Positions 1 to 5,903 of a stretch of 7,204 nt of DNA are shown one piece after another. Source of the stretch: Acidobacteriota bacterium (GTDB lineage: Bacteria; Actinomycetota; Acidimicrobiia; Spongiisociales; UBA5794). The position numbers were made by a program, and so were the translations under genes. The notes beneath the pieces were generated by a model. The model searched no databases. It saw only the letters and a list, made by a program, of their open reading frames with translations, and was not told where the DNA came from. The DNA lies in assembly GCA_004356175.1 (NCBI GenBank), contig SMXV01000060.1:1-7204 (forward strand). Direction: 5' to 3'. Each line of letters begins with the position of its first letter. Positions within the stretch are counted from its first letter, which is position 1.

Positions 1-270
1 GACGGAGATGATGTCGTCCGCGGCTCGGCAGGCGATGACCTCCTTAAGGGAGGATCGGGTGGCGATTTCCTCAGCGGGGGACCGGGCAACGACACCTTGC
101 TCGGGAGTGGAGGAGATGACTTCTTGGACGGTAGCGACGGACATGACACGCTCCTTGGCGGATCTGGGGAAGACACACTAAGCGGCCGACAGGGCAATGA
201 CTGGCTGCTGGGCGGGCTCGGCTCCGATACGGTTCGCGGCGGGCCGGGGGACGATCTGATCGTCGTCAGA
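1..270 (+). repeat. RTX nonapeptide (27-base) tandem repeat array
   Basis: Ten consecutive nine-residue units can be read in frame from base 1, for example SGGDFLSGG, PGNDTLLGS, SGEDTLSGR, QGNDWLLGG and LGSDTVRGG. The last unit (PGDDLIVVR) decays into the following strand. Each unit keeps the Gly and Asp positions that bind calcium in RTX beta-rolls. The DNA copies have diverged, so the repeat is clear at protein level and imperfect at base level. The array probably continues upstream of the window. Confidence 0.9.
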
Positions 271-1821
271 GCCGGTGATGTCGACGTCGCTGGCAACGAA
301 CTGATCGATGGTGGCACGGGTACGGATACGCTGGTGCTCAACGGATTTGTCCAAAGTGTACTGCCCGCGAGTTCCTCTGCTGAGCTTGAAGGCCTACGCA
401 TCTCGGACCCATACACCGGGGGGCACTATCATCTCGCCAGCCTCGAGCGGGTGCGGTACGCACAGGTGTTTACTCAGCTGAGCGGCGGAGACGCCGCACT
501 CACATCGTTTGTTTTCGTTAATCCTTCGGCGACCGCCACGAGCGTCGGGGAGCTGTCATTCTTCAATAACGACGGTGCACCACAGCCGCTTTCGATCGGT
601 CCGGCTGAGCCCCAGCCAAAAATCTCGCTCGTGATACCTCCACTCGGGCTTGCCAGATTCGAGGGTGCCGGGTCGGATCAGTCACTTCAGGGCACCGCGC
701 TCATGTTGGCGGATCGCCCGTTAGGCGGTCTCTCGGCATCGTCGACCTCGGGTGGAAGCGCGGGTGAAGCCCATCTTGGCGACAATTTCATCATTCCTGT
801 TCTGGAAGCGCGGGACAGCGGTGCTCACACCGGCGTGGCGCTCTTCAGCAGTACGGTGGCAAGCCGCGTCAAGCTGACGTTGCACAGACTGAATGGTGAG
901 GAAGTTTCCACCGCAAGCCGTGGAGGCGTGGAGATCGAACTCCCTGCCCACGGACGCCAGGTCATCTTCGTGAGGGAGATCTTTAGCGATCTATTGCCCG
1001 GCGGCGACTTCCAGGGGATTATGACGATCGAAGGGGGAATCAATAGACCTCAAGACGGCGGCTCGCTAGCCGTGACCGGCTTGCAACAGGGGCCGGGGAC
1101 GGGCGGTCTGGCAACCTATCCAGCAATTCAGTCTGCTCCTGCGCCGAGAACTCAGATCCTCAACTTCGCTACCTTTGCCGCTGGCACCGGTTCCGCGTCC
1201 TCAATCGTATTGGTAAACCGGTCGACTGTCGACCGTGCTCGAGGAATTTTGGCTTTCTTCGACGAGACCGGTCAGCCTTGGCCGGTCGAACTCGAGGGGC
1301 GGAGCAGTGCGGCGACTGTACCGTACGACCTTGCTCCTTTCGGCAGCGTGGTCTTCACCGCGTCTGCCGCTGGCACGCGCCGATCAGGCTATGCGCGCGT
1401 CGAGGCCACCGAAGGGACGGTCGGCGCTTTGTTGCGTCCTGCGGGCGCAGCGACAGGAACTCCTTTCAGTGGACCGAGCGGCGTTTTTAATGGATTCATT
1501 TCACCAGTACGGCGTGACGTTGCAGCCTCCGTGGATACTCGTTTGGCCCTGTGCTCCACGCAATCTGCTCTCAGCCTAACGTTAGTGCTGCGAGACTCGG
1601 GCGGAATCGAGGTGCAAGGCGGCAGGGTGCAGCTTCAGTTGTCTCCGAACGGCAAAACCAGTCGGATGCTAAGCGAGCTCTTTCCCAGTGCGGACACAGA
1701 GAGCTTCCTCGGAACGCTGACTCTGACCGCAGAGGGCGGCACCGTAGTTGCGGAGGTGGTTCAAGTGAGCCTTGACTCGGGCGCAATGTCACTGATGCCC
1801 ACGGTGCCGTTACAACCGTAG
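1..1821 (+). CDS. RTX (calcium-binding nonapeptide) secreted protein with two C-terminal beta-rich domains; 5' end outside window
   Basis: The reading frame is open from base 1 to a TAG at 1819-1821, giving 606 visible codons; the true start is upstream. The TTG at 97 lies inside the repeat array and encodes a repeat leucine, so it is not a start. Visible residues 1-90 are about ten RTX nonapeptides of the GGxGxDxLx type, which in known RTX proteins fold into a calcium-binding beta-roll after export, usually by type I secretion. Another partial repeat (GGTGTDTLVL) and a segment ending SLERVRY close the RTX module near residue 153. Residues 153-377 and 384-606 are two diverged copies of a beta-strand-rich domain. 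The protein ends VPLQP, with no LPXTG, PEP-CTERM or membrane anchor visible. It is probably exported or cell-surface; an adhesin-like role is inference. RTX identification is firm, but the function and name of the C-terminal domains are not. Confidence 0.88.
   Translation, partial: DGDDVVRGSAGDDLLKGGSGGDFLSGGPGNDTLLGSGGDDFLDGSDGHDTLLGGSGEDTLSGRQGNDWLLGGLGSDTVRGGPGDDLIVVRAGDVDVAGNELIDGGTGTDTLVLNGFVQSVLPASSSAELEGLRISDPYTGGHYHLASLERVRYAQVFTQLSGGDAALTSFVFVNPSATATSVGELSFFNNDGAPQPLSIGPAEPQPKISLVIPPLGLARFEGAGSDQSLQGTALMLADRPLGGLSASSTSGGSAGEAHLGDNFIIPVLEARDSGAHTGVALFSSTVASRVKLTLHRLNGEEVSTASRGGVEIELPAHGRQVIFVREIFSDLLPGGDFQGIMTIEGGINRPQDGGSLAVTGLQQGPGTGGLATYPAIQSAPAPRTQILNFATFAAGTGSASSIVLVNRSTVDRARGILAFFDETGQPWPVELEGRSSAATVPYDLAPFGSVVFTASAAGTRRSGYARVEATEGTVGALLRPAGAATGTPFSGPSGVFNGFISPVRRDVAASVDTRLALCSTQSALSLTLVLRDSGGIEVQGGRVQLQLSPNGKTSRMLSELFPSADTESFLGTLTLTAEGGTVVAEVVQVSLDSGAMSLMPTVPLQP
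457..1131 (+). repeat. Tandem beta-rich domain, copy 1 (within the RTX protein)
   Basis: This is the first of two homologous segments of about 220 residues. Landmarks in order are FVFVNPS, ELSFFNNDG, IPPLGLARFEG, DNFIIPVLEARDSGAHTGVA, ELPAHGRQ, REIFSDLLPGGDFQG and YPAI. Alternating hydrophobic residues and many Gly/Ser turns suggest a beta-sandwich fold. This copy is slightly longer than copy 2 because of insertions such as GGINRPQDGG near its end. The pattern resembles repeat domains I recall from large secreted proteins of environmental bacteria, but I cannot assign a family name from sequence alone. Confidence 0.7.
1150..1818 (+). repeat. Tandem beta-rich domain, copy 2 (C-terminus of the RTX protein)
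   Basis: This is the second copy, with matching landmarks in the same order: IVLVNRS, ILAFFDETG, LAPFGSVVFTA, NGFISPVRRDVAASVDTRLA, QLSPNGK, SELFPSADTESFLG and MPTV. It runs almost to the stop codon, so the polypeptide ends on this domain. The copies match in motif order and spacing but only modestly in residue identity, which suggests an old internal duplication. Confidence 0.7.
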
Positions 1822-1860
1822 GCAGATCAGGTTCGCTGCACTATCACTTCCATACCTGCA
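1822..1860 (+). other. Short intergenic gap between the RTX gene and the first UPF0182 gene
   Basis: The gap is 39 bases. I see no hairpin followed by a T-run, no clear -35/-10 pair and no purine-rich ribosome binding site near the ATG at 1861. The spacing is compatible with read-through from the RTX gene, but the sequence does not show whether the genes share a transcript. Confidence 0.6.
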
Positions 1861-4722
1861 ATGAGCAACCGCCAATCCTACGCCACGACGTTGCCATCGA
1901 TCCCAGCAATGTCTCAGGTGTGGCGACCCTTCCGTTTCTGGATTTGGGTGGCCTACGCCTGGATTCTTCTGGCCGCCGTTCCGCCGCTAGTCACGAACTA
2001 TTGGTTCCTGGACAGCATGGGACGCGGCAGTATCTTCCTGACTAATTTCAGCACGCAGGCGCTTCTATTTCTCGCCGGCCTCGCACTCTTCGGGTCCGCA
2101 ATCGTCCTGCCCATCCGCACGTATGCGGCCAGCCATACGCTACGAAAGGCTGCCCTGCATGTCGGCCTATGGATTGGAATCTTTGCTGGCTGGCTTTGGG
2201 CGACTTACTTCCAAGAGTACTTGCTTGCGCTTCACGCAGGCACATTCGGCGAGACGGATCCCGTATTCGCACACGACATCGGGTTCTATGTTTTTACACT
2301 TCCGGCGATTGGTACATCTAGAATCGTGCTGACCTGGCTCTCGGTCATAGCGGCGACCTCTGCACTCGTGGGCCGGTTCGATCGTCTGAATGCTCAAGGC
2401 GTGTTGAGTAGTTTGAAGCTGACGTTGGCGACGAAGCTCGGCCTGCACGTTACTAACGGCCTCAACCTCGCGCTCTTCGTACTCGGCTTGTCTCTAGTAG
2501 CGCAGACTCTGCTTGCGCGTTACGGTCTATTGTTCAAAGACAACGGTGACACGGGCGTCAGGACGGGTGCCGCCTATCTGGATGTCACCGGCCTGTTCTC
2601 CACGTTGAACATGATCAACGTGTCTGTATTCGTGGAGATCGGGATTATGGCGCTGGTCGGGTACAGCCTCCATCGCATCGGACGGTACTGCCAAGGGTCT
2701 ACCGCGATACATGCTCGCGAAGGCGGCTGGCAAAAGTTCAACCTCCGCGTGCCGCTGAGGGCGGTGGTTGGCCTGCTGGTACTCGATCTGGCCTTCTTCA
2801 TCGCCGTGACCGCCAGGAACTACCTTGTCGTAAGACCCAACGAGCCGACGATTCAGGTTCCCTATATCCAGCGCCACATCGCCGCGACAATGCGCGGTTA
2901 TCGTCTGAACAAAGTCGAAATCGTGGACTGGCGCCTGCCCAACGAGGCGCTATCGGCTGAGCGGCTACTGGCCAGTCGCACGGTGGCCAATGCGCCTTTG
3001 CTGGCGCCATGGGTCAGCAATCTGGAAGAGCCACCAGACGTTCAACACTACCAGCGCGTTCAGGCGACTGGATCCACTACCATCTATGGCCCCATGCTCC
3101 GAATCTACGAACAAGAGCAACAACTGCGCCCTTACTACCAGTTCATCTCCGTAGACAGTGTTCGCTACTCGGTAAATGGCAGCAAGCGAATGTACGTGAG
3201 CGCTGTCCGCGAGATGCCCTCGATCGGATTCGCTGGCCCAAAGCAGTGGCTACAGCACTGGGGAAGCGCCGCGCTGATGTACACGCATGGTTTCGGTCTC
3301 GTTATGAGTCCGGTTCACAAGCTGAACGCGGAGGGCGGGCCGCTTTATGCAGTGGCCGACATTCCGCCTCAGCCAACGAATCCTGTGTTCGAGACCGAGC
3401 CACGTATCTATTTCGGCGAAGGGGCCAAGGATGATTACATTCTGACGGATGTCCATCATCTGAAGGAATTCGACTACGCTACCGGCCAGTCCCGCCGCGA
3501 GGTCGTCTACGCTCCAAACCAGAACCTCGGGATTCCGGTTGATTCGATACTAAAGCGTTTGTTTCTCGCGCTGGACACGGGTGATTTCAACAGATTCCTG
3601 TTCTCCGAATTTATCGATCATGAGCGGACTCGTGCCCACTTATTTCGGACGCCGATCGAGCGTACGCGAACCATCGCGCCGTTCCTGTTTCTCGACACAA
3701 ACGTATACGCCTTTGCCGCGGAGGGAAGAATCCTTTGGCTGGTCAACGCACTGACGACGAGCGATAACTACCCCTACTCGTTTCGTGAGGTCCTGGGCGA
3801 CAAGGCTGACGAGAGAGCGGTGGAACCGGTTCCGGAGAGGATCATCAATTACGGCGAAGACTCGGTCAAGATCACTATCGACGCTTATACCGGTGACGTA
3901 CGCTTTTTCAAGATCGCAGATGATCCAATCATCAACGCCTGGCAGCGCGTGTATCCAGATTTATTCGAGTCGGCCGCTGCTATGTCTGAAGCCGTCTCGG
4001 AGCAGCTCAGTTATCCGCTGCAGTGGTTCCACATTCAATTCGACGACATCTACAAGCGATACCACCAACAGCACCCGCTTGAGTTCTACAACTCCGAGGA
4101 CCTCTGGGATGACGCCGACGAGGTGATCGGTTCGATCGGCCGCGGGCTTACCGAATTTGGCACAACCGATCAGATGACCTTCTCTTACGAGGGATACAAC
4201 ATTCTCCTGGATCCGGCGGATTTGCCTGCCGCAGCGGATGTCGGAGTCCCGGGAGACTTGCAATACGCCATGCTCATGCCCTTCACCCCTGAAGGCGCGA
4301 GTAATCTTAGGTCCCTCGTTATTGTGTTCCAAGACCCTGGCAACTATGGGAGACTGCTGAACTTGCGCGTGCCGCAAGGGGAGTTCGTTGAGGGACCGGA
4401 ACAAGCCGACACGCTGATTGACAATGACGCCCAGGTAAACCAACAGATCACGCTCTGGGTGAGACATGGTTCAGAGGTAATCCGAGGACACACTCTGCTG
4501 CTGCCGGTAGGCGGTGACCTGATGTACGTGGAGCCGCTGTGGATCACCTCGCTGCAGAATGACTTGCCGCAGATCAAGCTGATCTCTGTCGTCTACCGCG
4601 GACGTACGACGATGGGAACGTCCTTGGTCCAGGCCATTCGCGCGCTTGAGACATCCGAAGCAGATGAGCAGCGGGCATATGAGTTGCCGTGGTTTAGTGA
4701 GCCGGAAACACAGGGAGAGTAA
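1861..4722 (+). CDS. UPF0182 family (COG1615) integral membrane protein, copy A
   Basis: This is a complete 953-residue protein, about the usual length for UPF0182, whose function is unknown. Seven hydrophobic segments lie near residues 27-47, 64-85, 98-125, 151-171, 197-218, 250-270 and 298-318, followed by a soluble domain of about 630 residues that is probably exocytoplasmic. Family landmarks include DPVFAHDIGFYVFTLP (133-148), RPNEP plus PYIQRHIAAT (325-343), YTHGFGLVMSPV (474-485), PRIYFGE (514-520), RTIAPFLFLDTNVYAF (603-618), LTTSDNYPYS (631-640), INYGEDSVKITIDAY (662-676), MLMPFTP (804-810) and QQITLWVRHGSEVIRG (861-876). The ATG at 1861 lacks a good Shine-Dalgarno; Met17 (base 1909) is an alternative. 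The proline-bearing leader resembles the N-terminus of the paralogue at 5900, which mildly favours 1861. The next gene starts five bases after the stop, so the two are probably co-translated. No frameshift or truncation is seen. Confidence 0.93.
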   Translation: MSNRQSYATTLPSIPAMSQVWRPFRFWIWVAYAWILLAAVPPLVTNYWFLDSMGRGSIFLTNFSTQALLFLAGLALFGSAIVLPIRTYAASHTLRKAALHVGLWIGIFAGWLWATYFQEYLLALHAGTFGETDPVFAHDIGFYVFTLPAIGTSRIVLTWLSVIAATSALVGRFDRLNAQGVLSSLKLTLATKLGLHVTNGLNLALFVLGLSLVAQTLLARYGLLFKDNGDTGVRTGAAYLDVTGLFSTLNMINVSVFVEIGIMALVGYSLHRIGRYCQGSTAIHAREGGWQKFNLRVPLRAVVGLLVLDLAFFIAVTARNYLVVRPNEPTIQVPYIQRHIAATMRGYRLNKVEIVDWRLPNEALSAERLLASRTVANAPLLAPWVSNLEEPPDVQHYQRVQATGSTTIYGPMLRIYEQEQQLRPYYQFISVDSVRYSVNGSKRMYVSAVREMPSIGFAGPKQWLQHWGSAALMYTHGFGLVMSPVHKLNAEGGPLYAVADIPPQPTNPVFETEPRIYFGEGAKDDYILTDVHHLKEFDYATGQSRREVVYAPNQNLGIPVDSILKRLFLALDTGDFNRFLFSEFIDHERTRAHLFRTPIERTRTIAPFLFLDTNVYAFAAEGRILWLVNALTTSDNYPYSFREVLGDKADERAVEPVPERIINYGEDSVKITIDAYTGDVRFFKIADDPIINAWQRVYPDLFESAAAMSEAVSEQLSYPLQWFHIQFDDIYKRYHQQHPLEFYNSEDLWDDADEVIGSIGRGLTEFGTTDQMTFSYEGYNILLDPADLPAAADVGVPGDLQYAMLMPFTPEGASNLRSLVIVFQDPGNYGRLLNLRVPQGEFVEGPEQADTLIDNDAQVNQQITLWVRHGSEVIRGHTLLLPVGGDLMYVEPLWITSLQNDLPQIKLISVVYRGRTTMGTSLVQAIRALETSEADEQRAYELPWFSEPETQGE
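4712..4717 (+). promoter_or_regulatory. Shine-Dalgarno site for the flippase-like gene
   Basis: AGGGAG sits in the last codons of the upstream UPF0182 gene, ten bases before the ATG at 4728. It supports 4728 over the in-frame ATG at 4740. Its position inside the upstream gene suggests translational coupling. Confidence 0.6.
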
Positions 4723-4727
4723 CAGAG

Positions 4728-5903
4728 ATGTCGGAACGAATGGGATTATCTGTCGCCTGGTCCTACGGGTTTGCCGTACTGCTGCTGGCTTTCATTTTTC
4801 TGATACTCGTGCCGGACGCCGACGGACCGTCGCCGTGGGACGCGCAGGCATTTCGCTCCGGAACGCTGGAGCTTTTTGCAAATTTCCGCATCCTCGACGA
4901 CCTGGCTGATCTAAGCATCGTCAAGGTCGCTGACATCGGAGACGGTTGGCTTGACGTCGACCTGAAATTGATCGCTGTATCCGACAGACGCTTCGGGTGG
5001 GCCCCGTTCTATCTCGCTCTGATATTTGTGTCGGTGGCGCTCCTTCTGCGCGGCATCCGCCAGCGACTAGTGGCAACTCATCTGGGCGTGGATCCTTCGG
5101 CTCGAGGGCAGATATCTAGTTACTTCTTCGGACGCGGTCTTAATCTGTTCTTTCCTTTTGGACCCGGCGAAACAGGAACAGTCCAGTTCTTGGTGAACGA
5201 CGGTGTCCCTGAAGAAACAGCAGCCAACGTCGTTTTCCACAATCGCTTGCTTGAGGTATATGGGATCGTACTGCTGCTTGTCGGAGGTTTAGCTTACCTC
5301 GGCTGGGAAGGCGCGATCGTACCCGCTTTTTGGACTGTTGTGCTTCTCGTCGCGGTCGTCTCTTTGACTCGTCCGCTGGGTCAAGCCACCACGGCAGCTA
5401 GCCGCTGGAACGTCTTCGCTTACGTTTGGGCAGCCTTCAATGGGCCAGCGCTGGCTAAAGCTACTCGGCGGCTGATGCAATCGCCCGGTTTCATGGTGAG
5501 TGTTGTGTTGATCTCGCTGGTCGCGCTTGGCATTGAGATCCTCGGATACTGGTGCATCAAGCAGGCCTTTTCTTCGCCCATGGATGACTACGTACTAATG
5601 AAGGACTTAGGCTTCATTCAGTTCGTCATCGTGATCACGGTTGCGAACATGGCCAGGGTACTTCCGTATACGTTCGCGAGCGTCGGTGTCTATGAGCTTG
5701 TCTCCGTCGTGATGTTTCGAGTTTTCGACGAGGGGTATTTGACCGGAGCGACGGTTTCGCTGCTCGACTCGATACTCATCAACGGCCTGTCTCTTGTCGC
5801 TTTTGTAATCGTGCTCTGGCTGGGCCGGTGCCCGAGCGTGTTTGAGACCTGGAGAGTCTTCTTCAGTCAGTCCTCAGCGCAGACCGAGGCGGCAGCGTCG
5901 TGA
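4728..5903 (+). CDS. Flippase-like membrane protein, lysylphosphatidylglycerol synthase TM-region family (UPF0104/AglD-like)
   Basis: This is a 391-residue multi-pass inner-membrane protein. Hydrophobic segments lie near residues 10-29, 92-109, 170-192, 195-213, 255-280, 294-314 and 342-366, with weaker ones between. Family landmarks are LLRGIRQRLVATHLG (106-120, matching the usual lRxxRW-rllL segment after a membrane helix), GRGLNLFFPFGPGETG (135-150, matching N-xxlP-xxxGE), HNRLLE (171-176) and VLPYTFASVGVYE (311-323, matching lP-xxxGxxGvxE). Related membrane domains move lipids or lipid-linked groups, as in the MprF flippase domain. The C-terminal aminoacyl-transferase domain of full MprF is absent, so lysyl-PG synthesis is not expected. 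The roughly 60-residue loop between the first two segments (30-91) looks longer than usual. The gene lies between two UPF0182 paralogues, with five bases before it and a four-base overlap after it. Family membership is likely; the substrate is unknown. Confidence 0.8.
   Translation: MSERMGLSVAWSYGFAVLLLAFIFLILVPDADGPSPWDAQAFRSGTLELFANFRILDDLADLSIVKVADIGDGWLDVDLKLIAVSDRRFGWAPFYLALIFVSVALLLRGIRQRLVATHLGVDPSARGQISSYFFGRGLNLFFPFGPGETGTVQFLVNDGVPEETAANVVFHNRLLEVYGIVLLLVGGLAYLGWEGAIVPAFWTVVLLVAVVSLTRPLGQATTAASRWNVFAYVWAAFNGPALAKATRRLMQSPGFMVSVVLISLVALGIEILGYWCIKQAFSSPMDDYVLMKDLGFIQFVIVITVANMARVLPYTFASVGVYELVSVVMFRVFDEGYLTGATVSLLDSILINGLSLVAFVIVLWLGRCPSVFETWRVFFSQSSAQTEAAAS
5886..5889 (+). promoter_or_regulatory. 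Shine-Dalgarno site for the second UPF0182 gene
   Basis: GAGG lies within the end of the flippase-like gene, ten bases before the GTG at 5900. It is a short match, but with the GTGA stop/start overlap it supports a coupled start at 5900 rather than the in-frame GTG at 5936. Confidence 0.45.

Noticed and set aside
97..99. TTG as the start of the RTX gene
   Set aside because: The frame is open upstream to base 1 and encodes further RTX nonapeptides in perfect phase. This TTG is an internal leucine codon of a repeat.
1772..1800. Possible promoter for the first UPF0182 gene (TTGACT with a 17-base spacer)
   Set aside because: The hexamer at the -10 position is ATGCCC, a poor match to TATAAT, and the site lies inside the RTX coding sequence. 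A lone -35-like match is expected by chance.
1822..1860. Possible terminator after the RTX gene
   Set aside because: Only a few scattered bases can pair (GCAG with CTGC), with no stable GC stem and no T-run.
2527..2877. Open frame of 116 codons on the - strand
   Set aside because: It is another codon-register antisense shadow of the first UPF0182 gene, over its membrane-spanning part, with no recognisable product.
3009..3434. Open frame of 141 codons on the + strand in another frame
   Set aside because: It lies wholly inside the first UPF0182 gene, and its product is Arg-rich and unlike any protein family. The UPF0182 frame explains the region.
3961..4467. Open frame of 168 codons on the - strand
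   Set aside because: It is in codon register antisense to the conserved C-terminal half of the first UPF0182 gene. Such frames often stay open by chance opposite genes of this base composition.
4728..5903. Full lysylphosphatidylglycerol synthase (MprF)
   Set aside because: The protein is 391 residues and ends after the membrane region. The C-terminal aminoacyl-transferase domain is missing and the next gene begins at once.
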